Shown here piece by piece: positions 15,934 to 23,814 of a stretch of DNA of 44,342 bases. Below the pieces are notes generated by a model, which had not been told where the DNA came from, searched no databases, and saw only the letters and a list, made by a program, of their open reading frames with translations. Source of the DNA: Candidatus Babeliales bacterium (GTDB taxonomy: Bacteria; Babelota; Babeliae; Babelales; Vermiphilaceae). The stretch is from contig JAGVLK010000014.1 of assembly GCA_020049835.1 (NCBI GenBank), positions 1 through 44,342 of the forward strand, in the 5' to 3' direction. Made by a program: the position numbers and the translations under genes. The stretch's first letter is position 1; each line of letters begins with the position of its first letter.

Positions 15934-16770
15934 ATGATGAATATCATACCCTCTCTATTAATTGCTGTAGTATATATTGCTTCTATACAACCGGCTGCAC
16001 AAGACTGTATTTATCGCATAGCACAAGAAGATGATGTACCGGGTATATTGGCGCAATATGAAAAAGCATCAGAACATGATGATGCCAAGAAAATAGTAAT
16101 TCTACCTCAAGCATTTCGTGAACCGGCACTCAAAACGTCATTAATTTCACAAAGAATGTATGTTGCACAAAAGGATGGAACCATTGTAGGCTTCAAGAAA
16201 CTTTTCTTGCTTACCAATCCCCTAGAACGTCATGAAGTACTTGCTGATGAGATTCGTTGTTTTGTCCCCAGCATATGTGCAAGTATTGTTGCACGAGCAA
16301 ATTTACAGGAAGCATCTGCTACCGAATGTCAGGCGCTTGATGCTGCCAATAAAGTTATTCTCTATAACGGTGGTGATTTTACCGATCCTTTATATCGGCA
16401 ACAAGGAATTAATGTTAATCTTATGCGGGCAGCATTAAAACATATAAAGCCAGCCGTTCTAGATGAACTAGCTCAACCTCATATAAAAGGGCTAGTCATG
16501 GTTTTTGGACTAACGCAGGCCAATGCGGGCAAGCATATATTGGATGGGCGTACATCTGGCATATTACGTGCTTTTAACACTTTTATTAATGAGCTAAGCA
16601 CCGATACCGGATTACAATTTGCAGATACCATCGCACTGTCTCGCCATGCAGCATTTATGCCAACGTTTGATCCGCTCGCAATGGAATGCAAACCACTGCC
16701 TGATGATCAAGCAATTGCAGGATTTGGATCTATTATAGAATGTGCATTACTTAGAAAGGCCGCACAATGA
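15934..16770 (+). CDS. exported GNAT-family acetyltransferase-like protein
   Basis: This 278-residue protein has a short signal peptide (MMNIIPSLLIAVVYIASIQPA). The mature part follows the GNAT order: start strand and helix (IYRIAQEDDVPGILAQYEKA), the beta strand YVAQKDGTIVGFKKLF, then motif A with DPLYRQQGINVNLM standing for the acetyl-CoA pyrophosphate loop (R/Q-x-x-G-x-G/A), and motif B near VMVFGLTQANAGKHI. GNAT enzymes move an acetyl group from acetyl-CoA to an amine. The second ATG (15937) has better spacing to AAGGA. It overlaps the next start by ATGA and leads a five-gene operon with an ABC importer and an aminoacylase-like enzyme, so its substrate may be the solute imported. Confidence 0.65.
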   Translation: MMNIIPSLLIAVVYIASIQPAAQDCIYRIAQEDDVPGILAQYEKASEHDDAKKIVILPQAFREPALKTSLISQRMYVAQKDGTIVGFKKLFLLTNPLERHEVLADEIRCFVPSICASIVARANLQEASATECQALDAANKVILYNGGDFTDPLYRQQGINVNLMRAALKHIKPAVLDELAQPHIKGLVMVFGLTQANAGKHILDGRTSGILRAFNTFINELSTDTGLQFADTIALSRHAAFMPTFDPLAMECKPLPDDQAIAGFGSIIECALLRKAAQ

Positions 16771-17789
16771 ATAAGCAACAGATCATATATGGCAGTATAA
16801 TTACCAATGTACTGCTTCTTTTCTTTATAGGTTACTATAAACTCTATGTAAGTCGTCAATGCAACCATAATGACCATGAAAAACCAACATACAATGTTGC
16901 ACTGTTTTTACCCGCAAGCCACGCCGCACTCGATGAAATCAGTGACGGTTTTACGCGCACCTTGCAACAGAATGTAGATGGCAATATTAACTTTACCGTC
17001 TTTAATGCCAACGGTAACAAAACCCTCCTGCGCGCACAAAGTGAAGAAATCATTAATGGTTCATATGATCTGGTGTTTACTATTGGTACTGCATGCACAC
17101 AAACCATGAAAGAGCTCACCACTAAAAAACAGATTGCGTTACCGATTGTCTTTGGTGCAGTTGGTGATCCGGTTGGTACGCATATTGTAGCATCGCTGGA
17201 ATCTTCCGGTAATCACATTACCGGTGTGTATGAAGGGCGCAATTACAAACAACAGTTACAGTTTTTAAAAGAACTCAAACCAAATGCGCAGAGCGTACTG
17301 CTCGTGTTTGATCCGTCTTCAATTCAACATTTTGAAGAAGATAAAGAAGAAATAGTGCGTGAATGTGCTACATTAGGTTTGCAGTTCCAAGCATTGCAAG
17401 TGTATAACCCCAATGAAATAAGCCAAAAAGTGCCCGCACTTATTGATAGCGCAGATACATTGCTTATATTAAAAGATCATACAACCGTGGGCGCATTGGA
17501 TAATCTTATTAAACTGTGCAACCAAGCTGGTGTTACGTTGTATGCTTCCGATCTTAACTCCGGCGACAAAGGTGCAGCGTTGGCATACGGTATTCATGAA
17601 GCCGATACCGGTATTACTGCAGCACATGCAGCGCAGCAAGTATTGTTGCAACGTGCACCAACCGATATTCCGATTAAGCCGGTCGAACCGATGAAAATCA
17701 AACTTAATACACGCGTGATGCAGCAACAAGGGCTTAACGTTCCATCGGTACAGATCGATTTGATGGCCGTAGGTGAGGTATTAAGATGA
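16767..17789 (+). CDS. ABC transporter substrate-binding protein (TrpX-like family)
   Basis: This 340-residue protein has one N-terminal hydrophobic helix (about residues 8-24). A two-lobe binding fold of the ABC_sub_bind family, to which TrpX belongs, follows: YNVALFLPASHAALDEISDG, LVFTIGTACTQTM, PIVFGAVGDPVG, SVLLVFDPSS and LYASDLNSGDKGAALAYGI are all typical. Members bind amino acids or similar small solutes outside the cytoplasm; the ligand here is unknown. It overlaps the GNAT gene and the M20 gene by ATGA at either end. Its permease and ATPase lie two and three genes on. Confidence 0.9.
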   Translation: MNKQQIIYGSIITNVLLLFFIGYYKLYVSRQCNHNDHEKPTYNVALFLPASHAALDEISDGFTRTLQQNVDGNINFTVFNANGNKTLLRAQSEEIINGSYDLVFTIGTACTQTMKELTTKKQIALPIVFGAVGDPVGTHIVASLESSGNHITGVYEGRNYKQQLQFLKELKPNAQSVLLVFDPSSIQHFEEDKEEIVRECATLGLQFQALQVYNPNEISQKVPALIDSADTLLILKDHTTVGALDNLIKLCNQAGVTLYASDLNSGDKGAALAYGIHEADTGITAAHAAQQVLLQRAPTDIPIKPVEPMKIKLNTRVMQQQGLNVPSVQIDLMAVGEVLR

Positions 17790-18988
17790 AACTAACTCTG
17801 GATGATCGCCTGATGATAGAAGATTTTCAACGCTATCTGCGCATTAATACTGCGCAACCGGCACCCGCATATGCACAAGCAATTACATTATTGCAAAGCT
17901 TTGCTGATCGCGATGGCTTTTCGCATACTACAATCACCCTATCTTCAGGACTTCCGGTATTAATTATTTCATATCCGGGCAGTAATCCTAACCTGCCTGC
18001 ATTAGCACTTAATCATCATATGGACGTGGTGCCTGTTGCTGATGAGAGTATATGGGAGTTGCCACCATTTGCAGGCGAAATTACACACGACGATCGTATC
18101 ATCGGCAGAGGAACACAGGATATGAAAGGCGTGGGGATCATACATTACCACGCACTCAGAACTATGCAGCGATCAGGTATTTTGCCTGATCGCTCAATCT
18201 ATATCATATGCGTTCCGGATGAGGAAAAAGGGGGTTTTAAGGGAGCGCGACTTTTAGTCGAAGATGCAACATTCGGTAAATTGAATATCGGCTATGTGCT
18301 TGATGAAGGAGTACCATCAGGCATTAAAGATATGTTGTATATCAAGGTAAATGAGCGCAAGCCGTTACAATTGCGCATCTTGTCAAAGGCACAAAGCGCA
18401 CATGCTTCAAAACTTTTAGCTGATAATCCAAATCATCAATTAATACAATTTTTGCAGCACATAGTACATATGCATACAGAACAACAAAAATGTGCGCAAG
18501 CACTGCCTGCAGGGCAATTGCTTTCTGCACACATCACATCACTTTCTTCCGGATTTGATATAGATTCGGGTGTCGTAAATATTATTCCTGAAACTGCATA
18601 CGCAACTATCGATCTACGTATTCCTCCTGCAATGAGCATGCAGGAAGTTATAACATCTATAAATCTTCTACGTGACCAGCATCCGGGCATAAGTTATACT
18701 ATTAGTGCAGCAGCCGATGAACGCATAGATACCCCTGCTAATCAGGAGCTTTTTGAACGATTGCGCCATGTTATACAAACGCATGGGCTCACTGCATTAT
18801 CACTTGATTTTGAAGGAGCAACCGATCTGCGTCATTATCAAAAAACAGGTATACAAGGTGTAGGATTTACACCCTTTGCGTGCATTGATAATCTACATGG
18901 AACAGATGAAGCAATTAGCATCGAACAATTAATTAAGGGAAAACATATCATGTACGCATGTATCCAAGAACTTGCAAGGGAGTTATAA
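17786..18988 (+). CDS. M20-family metallopeptidase, aminoacylase-1-like
   Basis: This 400-residue protein is close in length to aminoacylase-1. The di-zinc site is complete: His78 and Asp80 in HMD, Asp112 in GRGTQDMKG, catalytic Glu146 and ligand Glu147 in PDEEKGG, Glu174 in VLDEG and His371 in LHGTDEA. The spacing is nearly that of mammalian ACY1. The middle dimerisation domain is present. ACY1-type enzymes hydrolyse N-acyl-L-amino acids; other M20 members are dipeptidases or desuccinylases, which cannot be excluded. No signal peptide is seen, so it is cytoplasmic. Its place between the binding protein and permease of an importer suggests it processes the imported solute. Confidence 0.9.
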   Translation: MKLTLDDRLMIEDFQRYLRINTAQPAPAYAQAITLLQSFADRDGFSHTTITLSSGLPVLIISYPGSNPNLPALALNHHMDVVPVADESIWELPPFAGEITHDDRIIGRGTQDMKGVGIIHYHALRTMQRSGILPDRSIYIICVPDEEKGGFKGARLLVEDATFGKLNIGYVLDEGVPSGIKDMLYIKVNERKPLQLRILSKAQSAHASKLLADNPNHQLIQFLQHIVHMHTEQQKCAQALPAGQLLSAHITSLSSGFDIDSGVVNIIPETAYATIDLRIPPAMSMQEVITSINLLRDQHPGISYTISAAADERIDTPANQELFERLRHVIQTHGLTALSLDFEGATDLRHYQKTGIQGVGFTPFACIDNLHGTDEAISIEQLIKGKHIMYACIQELAREL

Positions 18989-19878
18989 TGGAACTATTAT
19001 TGGTAATACTTGAGCAGGTGTGCATACACATACCATTTGTACTGGGAAGTTATATCACCCTGTCATTATTAAAAGCGCCCGATTTCAGCATCGAAAGCGC
19101 ATATGTATTTGGGGCTTTTTTAGCAAGTCATATGCTCAACTTAACCACAACGTTACCGCTTGCATTCGCGTTGCCATTGGTAATTGTCACGAGCATATTT
19201 GGTGGTGCAGTTGTAGGGCTCACTTCAAGTTTGCTCACCCAAAAAGGTGGCTTGCCACATCTGCTTTCGGGCATTTTAACATTTGGATTATTTCATGGCA
19301 TTGTACAGGCCATATCCTCCACCTATGTATCGTTGGGCGCGAGCAGCAATCCCTTAATGATGTTGCCATTGCTTGCACGTCACCCTGAACTGCCGATGCT
19401 TGCACTTATTAGCATGGTATTAATTGCGCTGACATGTTATCTCTTTCGTGCACAACTTGGTTATGCATGGGCCATTTACGGCAACAACGCAGGCTTCTTT
19501 GCACATTATGGCATCAGCAGCATGTATGTATTTATGACCGGCATCATATGCGGTAATGCGCTGGCGGGGCTTTCTGGCTACCTGTTTGCACAATCGTCGG
19601 GGTTTGCTGAAATCAGTATGGGATCAGGTAAATTGTTACTTGCAATCACCGTAATTATTTTAGGCAAAGCATGTGGATTCGCGCACAAAACATTCTCGCT
19701 TGCAGTGCCACTGCTGGGAGTTTGCGCATATTTTGTGCTGCAGCAACTGCTTTTGAAAGTTGGTTTTAATTTAAAATATTTCACGGCGATTCAAGCATGT
19801 ATAGTCATTTGCATTTTATTACTCATGTACAAACGCAGATCATCAAACGTCGCACGTGTAGACCATTTAGGAATATAA
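18988..19878 (+). CDS. ABC transporter permease (branched-chain / TrpY-like)
   Basis: This 296-residue, very hydrophobic protein has about eight membrane helices. It starts at ATG 18988, sharing one base with the preceding stop (TAATG), with AAGGGAG upstream. It resembles the BPD_transp_2 permeases (YFGAF-like segment YVFGAFLASH, and ALAGLSGYLFAQSSGFAE). It forms the inner-membrane channel with the ATPase encoded 2 bp downstream. Confidence 0.92.
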   Translation: MELLLVILEQVCIHIPFVLGSYITLSLLKAPDFSIESAYVFGAFLASHMLNLTTTLPLAFALPLVIVTSIFGGAVVGLTSSLLTQKGGLPHLLSGILTFGLFHGIVQAISSTYVSLGASSNPLMMLPLLARHPELPMLALISMVLIALTCYLFRAQLGYAWAIYGNNAGFFAHYGISSMYVFMTGIICGNALAGLSGYLFAQSSGFAEISMGSGKLLLAITVIILGKACGFAHKTFSLAVPLLGVCAYFVLQQLLLKVGFNLKYFTAIQACIVICILLLMYKRRSSNVARVDHLGI

Positions 19879-19879
19879 C

Positions 19880-20602
19880 ATGCACAAGAACATAACTATT
19901 AAAAATCTTTCGTTTAAATTTTCTGCACAATCACCAACGTTTTTTAATAACGTCAATATAACTATAGCGCCCAGAAAAATATATTTCTTGCAAGGCGCTA
20001 ATGGATCAGGCAAATCAACCCTTTTTAGAATTCTACAAGGTAATGTACATGGAGCAGAAATATTGCAAGGAACTATACTCATTGATGGTATCGCCCATGA
20101 TATGAGTACCGCACAAAGCACTGATCTGTTGCATCATTTAGTACATACAGTACAACAAGATTATAATAGCATGATCGCTGATAATTTTAGCTTTGAAGAA
20201 AATTTGCGTTTTGTGCATATGCAGCGCCATCCCGCATTGGCAGCATTACCTGCATACAGACCAATTCCTGAATTAATACAACGCTTTAATATCGATATAC
20301 ACAAAAGTGTACATCTGCTATCTGGTGGCCAGCGACAAATACTTGCAATATTAATGGCGTTACAATTGCAACCTAATATCCTTTTGTTGGATGAGCCTAC
20401 GGCAGCACTCGATCCGGTCAATACCGCTATGGTGCTTAAATTTTTGCATGAGTTAGTTGCAACAACCGGCATCACCTTGGTTATTATTTCACATGATCAA
20501 ACAACAATTAATGCCTACCCGGATGCTGGATTGCTTTCTGTTGTAATTGATGCGCACACCGGTGCACGCACGGTTTTACCTTCCATTAATCTCACGCAAT
20601 AA
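19880..20602 (+). CDS. ABC transporter ATP-binding protein
   Basis: This 240-residue protein has all nucleotide-binding motifs: Walker A GANGSGKST, a Q-loop in TVQQDYNSM, the signature LSGGQRQ, Walker B ILLLDEPTAALD and the H-loop ISHD. It powers the importer made with the permease at 18988 and the binding protein at 16767. Its last 27 bp overlap the 3' end of a convergent minus-strand gene, so antisense contact between the transcripts is expected. Confidence 0.95.
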   Translation: MHKNITIKNLSFKFSAQSPTFFNNVNITIAPRKIYFLQGANGSGKSTLFRILQGNVHGAEILQGTILIDGIAHDMSTAQSTDLLHHLVHTVQQDYNSMIADNFSFEENLRFVHMQRHPALAALPAYRPIPELIQRFNIDIHKSVHLLSGGQRQILAILMALQLQPNILLLDEPTAALDPVNTAMVLKFLHELVATTGITLVIISHDQTTINAYPDAGLLSVVIDAHTGARTVLPSINLTQ

Positions 20603-21406
20603 CTGATGCAAAATATTTTCATAGGCACCGGCCTGCGCAAAAATAATCGTATGCAATTTGTCTTCAGTATTGGCAAGTATGCTCATATCATAATTACTTA
20701 AAATAGCCGGGTATAGCTGCGACAGCTCATTAATAAACTGCCGTGCATATTTTGCATCTTTTTGTTTGCGATAACAATACTGCTCTAAATTATTAACCAA
20801 ATCGTTAATCTGCCGCATGGAGCTTATGCCATGCAACTTGAGCAATCCTTCTATTTCTGTATCACGCAAGGGAGATGCATCTTTGGCAGCCTGCTGTGCC
20901 ATATATTTAAAATCTTTTAATAGTGCTGCATGTTTGACGCTTAAAATTGGCGAACTTGGTATTGCATCGATCCAATCATCGCCGGGCTTGGTAACTTGTT
21001 TAATCTCTTTAAACATACGCTCTTGCAACGTATGCATATTGAACCAATATTTTTGCGCAAAGGCCGAATGCACCGCCCTGCCATTGTGCAGCGCATCTAT
21101 GCTTGTTTCGATATAGTTGCGCACTTTTTCTAACTCTTTGGTAAGCTTATAATAAGTATCACTTTCTGCTACCGCTTCTTGTAATACAATAATACTTAAT
21201 AAATCGGTAAGCTCATTCCACTGAGCAACACCCTGTTGATCTGAACCGGAATGCACAAAACTATCGGTACTAAATGCTGCGATTTTTACCCGCTCAATAA
21301 GACCGAATAGCTCATAGGGACTAAGATGCTGCAATACGCTAATTTCTATTGCCTGCAACGCAAGACAACTGAGCAATAGGCCAATATGTATAATTTTTTT
21401 CATCAT
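20576..21406 (-). CDS. exported helical protein, unknown
   Basis: This 276-residue protein has a signal peptide (MMKKIIHIGLLLSCLALQA, cleavage after about residue 19) and AAAGGA upstream. The mature protein is almost wholly helical, with charged heptad-like stretches (KLTKELEKVRNYIETSID, YCYRKQKDAKYARQFINEL). No family is recognised. It converges on and overlaps the ABC ATPase gene by 27 bp. Confidence 0.85.
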   Translation of the reverse strand: MMKKIIHIGLLLSCLALQAIEISVLQHLSPYELFGLIERVKIAAFSTDSFVHSGSDQQGVAQWNELTDLLSIIVLQEAVAESDTYYKLTKELEKVRNYIETSIDALHNGRAVHSAFAQKYWFNMHTLQERMFKEIKQVTKPGDDWIDAIPSSPILSVKHAALLKDFKYMAQQAAKDASPLRDTEIEGLLKLHGISSMRQINDLVNNLEQYCYRKQKDAKYARQFINELSQLYPAILSNYDMSILANTEDKLHTIIFAQAGAYENILHQLLREINGR

Positions 21407-21426
21407 ACTTGTCCTTTAAAAATAAA

Positions 21427-21457
21427 AGCGCTTAACATCAATTGATGGTTAAGCGCT
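21427..21457 (-). terminator. rho-independent terminator of the DUF378 gene
   Basis: AGCGCTTAAC (21427-21436) pairs perfectly with GTTAAGCGCT (21448-21457). Read on the minus strand it is followed by a T-rich tract, just after the gene at 21483-21686 and before the gene at 21406. Confidence 0.75.
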
Positions 21458-21482
21458 CTCTATAATACAAATTAACGTGCGA

Positions 21483-21686
21483 TTATTCGCAACAGTTTGA
21501 TCCGCAAGGCATAAATAACATAGCCAAGCTTGCAGCACCGGCAAGACCGAAAAGTAAATGTAAAGGTCTTATTAACCCGCTCAAGCCAATCATATTAAAT
21601 AGATCAAAACCTAGAGCACCCAATCCAAGGTTAAGTGAAGCTATTGCCGTGATAATCCAAACAGCTTTAGCAAGTATTTTCATCAT
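21483..21686 (-). CDS. DUF378-family small membrane protein
   Basis: This 67-residue protein has two membrane helices. It fits DUF378: a first helix with WIITAIASLNLGLGALGFDL (family pattern L-x-GALNWGL), then IGLSGLIRPLHLLFGLAGAA. A Cys-rich tail CGSNCCE is added. The function is unknown in general. AAGGATCAG lies ahead of the ATG pair. It is flanked downstream by its own terminator. Confidence 0.85.
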   Translation of the reverse strand: MMKILAKAVWIITAIASLNLGLGALGFDLFNMIGLSGLIRPLHLLFGLAGAASLAMLFMPCGSNCCE

Positions 21687-21728
21687 AAACTGATCCTTTT
21701 AGTTAAAAAATATAAAACATGTACACTC

Positions 21729-21743
21729 GATCTACAGTAGATC
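21729..21743. promoter_or_regulatory. palindrome between divergent DUF378 and ychF genes
   Basis: GATCTAC-A-GTAGATC is a perfect 7-bp dyad with a 1-bp centre, in the divergent spacer. It could be an operator; no regulator is assigned. Confidence 0.35.
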
Positions 21744-21785
21744 AAGATCCAACATATACAGATATCATTGCAGAGCGCAAGTATT

Positions 21786-21814
21786 TTGTCCACGATTTTT
21801 CAAGAAGCTTAAAT
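21786..21814 (+). promoter_or_regulatory. candidate ychF promoter
   Basis: TTGTCC (21786-21791) and TTAAAT (21809-21814) are 17 bp apart, ahead of the ychF start at 21873. Confidence 0.45.
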
Positions 21815-21872
21815 TGTGTTATTCTTAGTTTTAATACAGCATACATTTAACCCTCATATAACAAAGAGATCC

Positions 21873-22985
21873 ATGAGTATCAAAGCCGGCTTAGTAGGCC
21901 TTCCCAACGTAGGCAAATCAACCCTTTTTAATGCCTTGACCAAATCAAATATACCTGCTGAAAATTACCCTTTCTGTACTATCGACCCCCATGTGGCGAT
22001 TACTGAAGTGCCCGATAAGCGTACTGCGCGGCTCAAAACTATCTATAATTCCGGCAAAATTATCCCTGCCACCGTTACCTTTGTTGATATCGCAGGATTG
22101 GTAAAAGGTGCTGCCGCCGGTGAAGGACTGGGCAACCAGTTTTTAAGCCATATTCGTGAAGTTGATCTTATTCTCCATGTGGTCCGTTGCTTTGAAAATA
22201 GTGATATTGTGCACACGAGTGGTGCAGTTGACCCGCTATCTGATTACGAAACTATTCTTGCCGAACTCATGCTCAAAGACATCGAATCGGTGCAAAAGCG
22301 TATGGAAAAGCTACCACGTTTAATTAAGATTGCTCAAGGCAAATCAGAACTAAAAGATTTAATCGCAGAACAAGAGATCTTGGTCAAAGTACAACAAGCG
22401 CTTGAATCGGGGGATGCCAACCAAGTACGCACCCTCATTCAACAAGCTGGCGACGTTGTTGCCAACGAACTACTGAGCGCTAAAAATTTCCTTATTATTG
22501 CCAATATTGCCGAAAGCGAACTTGATGGCAATGCATATGAACAAAATCAACACTATCAACAATTAGTTAAACGCTTTGGCGCCGACCGCGTCATTCCCGT
22601 ATCTGCACGCGTTGAATATGAACTTTCTACCATGAGCGATGCGGACGCTCGCGAACTGATGGATATGTATGGCATGCAAGAGCCAAGCCTGCATCATATT
22701 ATCGCCAGCAGCTACAAAAATTTAGGGCTCATCACCTTCTTTACCTGTGGCCCCAAAGAGATTCACGCCTGGCCAATTAAAAAAGGCATTAGTGTGCGCA
22801 AAGCAGCGGGAGAGATTCATTCCGATTTGGAACGTGGTTTTATCTGTGCTGAGGTGTTTAATTGTGAAGATCTATTCACTGCAGGTACCGAGCAGAAGCT
22901 CAAAGATACAGGTAAGATTCGCCGTGAAGGGCAAGATTATATCATGCAGGATGGTGATATTGTTGATATTCGCTTTAATGTGTAA
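21873..22985 (+). CDS. ychF: redox-regulated ATPase / GTPase YchF
   Basis: This 370-residue protein starts at ATG 21873 (MSIKAGLVGLPNVGKST), which is the family N-terminus; an in-frame 19-residue extension from 21816 is unlikely. It has the P-loop GLPNVGKST, G3 VDIAGLVKGAAAGEGLGNQF, a coiled-coil insertion (about residues 130-200), the altered G4 region NIAESE that gives ATP preference, and a C-terminal TGS domain with a TCGPKEIHAWPIKKG loop. YchF/OLA1 associates with ribosomes and stress responses. It is monocistronic and closed by a shared terminator. Confidence 0.98.
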   Translation: MSIKAGLVGLPNVGKSTLFNALTKSNIPAENYPFCTIDPHVAITEVPDKRTARLKTIYNSGKIIPATVTFVDIAGLVKGAAAGEGLGNQFLSHIREVDLILHVVRCFENSDIVHTSGAVDPLSDYETILAELMLKDIESVQKRMEKLPRLIKIAQGKSELKDLIAEQEILVKVQQALESGDANQVRTLIQQAGDVVANELLSAKNFLIIANIAESELDGNAYEQNQHYQQLVKRFGADRVIPVSARVEYELSTMSDADARELMDMYGMQEPSLHHIIASSYKNLGLITFFTCGPKEIHAWPIKKGISVRKAAGEIHSDLERGFICAEVFNCEDLFTAGTEQKLKDTGKIRREGQDYIMQDGDIVDIRFNV

Positions 22986-22990
22986 ACAAT

Positions 22991-23027
22991 AAAAAAGGCC
23001 CGGCATTATTCCGCCGGGCTTTTTTTA
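22991..23027. terminator. bidirectional terminator between ychF and the convergent gene
   Basis: GCCCGGC (22998-23004) pairs with GCCGGGC (23013-23019), with A residues on the left and a T run on the right, so it can stop transcripts from either side. A near copy of this hairpin lies at 23767-23800. Confidence 0.88.
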
Positions 23028-23744
23028 TTGTTTTTGTAGTTTGCTCACAAACTTAAACATCTTCATTCTGGTTGAGTATATACCTTTTTCCGTTGCAATT
23101 CTTATCCATTCTGCATCTCTGGCCATTGCAATGAGCATCTGGTGACTGTTTAATATGTTTTGTATCAACGCAAGATTTTGCGCATTATACGCATGAGCCT
23201 CTGTACGTGATAACGACATGTCTAGTTGATGCTCGGCTAAAAGTCCCGTCATGACAAGCTTTTTAAATAATCGTACTGGATGAAAGTATTGAAAAGAACT
23301 TAACGACGTAATTACTTTTCGCATCCAGGCGTCAGCCGCTTTATTACGAATATCAGCGTTATCAATAGCCATATATGCATAAGCTCCGCGTTGCTCTTTT
23401 AGTAATGCTTGTACAAATGCAAGTATCTCGCTACGTGCTTGTGCAGCGCATATATTTTCTGCAACCGGTGAATTATGCACAGCTTCAAGTATCAGTTCCA
23501 AATTGCTTATATTATAACGTATTGTGTCGGTCAAACCGATAAGTACGAGCTCTTTAAAGAATGGCGCTGCAGGATTTTCTTTATCAAAAGATTGTCCAAC
23601 ACCTGCATCCATGGCAGCCGCACGGATTACGCGTTGCATCCACATAATAGATGCTTGCGAGCAATCTATGCTTTCAGATGCAATTACGTTGCAAGTTTGA
23701 GCTGATATAAACAATCCAGTTACCAGATACAGTAGTTTCTTCGT
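23025..23744 (-). CDS. exported helical protein with an apparent ACG start codon
   Basis: Taken from the codon at 23744 the protein has 239 residues and begins with a textbook signal peptide, xKKLLYLVTGLFISAQT, with AAAAGG 5 bp upstream. That first codon is ACG, not ATG, and an in-frame stop lies 12 bp further up. The next usable start is TTG at 23714, which would delete the lysines and most of the hydrophobic core. Either ACG is used or the start has been lost by one T-to-C change. The mature part is helical with a repeated layout (two related blocks, each with AAxxAWMRKVI or ASIMWMQRVI and a following FFKELVLIGL or LFKKLVMTGL), so it is an internal duplication. The family is unknown. Confidence 0.75.
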   Translation of the reverse strand, partial: TKKLLYLVTGLFISAQTCNVIASESIDCSQASIMWMQRVIRAAAMDAGVGQSFDKENPAAPFFKELVLIGLTDTIRYNISNLELILEAVHNSPVAENICAAQARSEILAFVQALLKEQRGAYAYMAIDNADIRNKAADAWMRKVITSLSSFQYFHPVRLFKKLVMTGLLAEHQLDMSLSRTEAHAYNAQNLALIQNILNSHQMLIAMARDAEWIRIATEKGIYSTRMKMFKFVSKLQKQ

Positions 23745-23766
23745 ATAAACCTTTTATTTTGTATGA

Positions 23767-23800
23767 GAAAAGGCCCGGCGGAATATTGCCGGGCCTTTTT
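23767..23800. terminator. terminator of the GH1 gene, possibly bidirectional
   Basis: GGCCCGGC (23772-23779) pairs with GCCGGGCC (23788-23795), flanked by A residues on the left and T residues on the right. It lies 15 bp past the stop of the minus-strand GH1 gene. Confidence 0.88.
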
Positions 23801-23814
23801 ATTTTCATTACGAG

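Noticed and set aside
17786-18988. M20 enzyme as a succinyl-diaminopimelate desuccinylase (DapE) or acetylornithine deacetylase (ArgE)
   Set aside because: The length and ligand spacing fit aminoacylase-1 more closely and no lysine or arginine biosynthesis genes are adjacent. It cannot be fully excluded.
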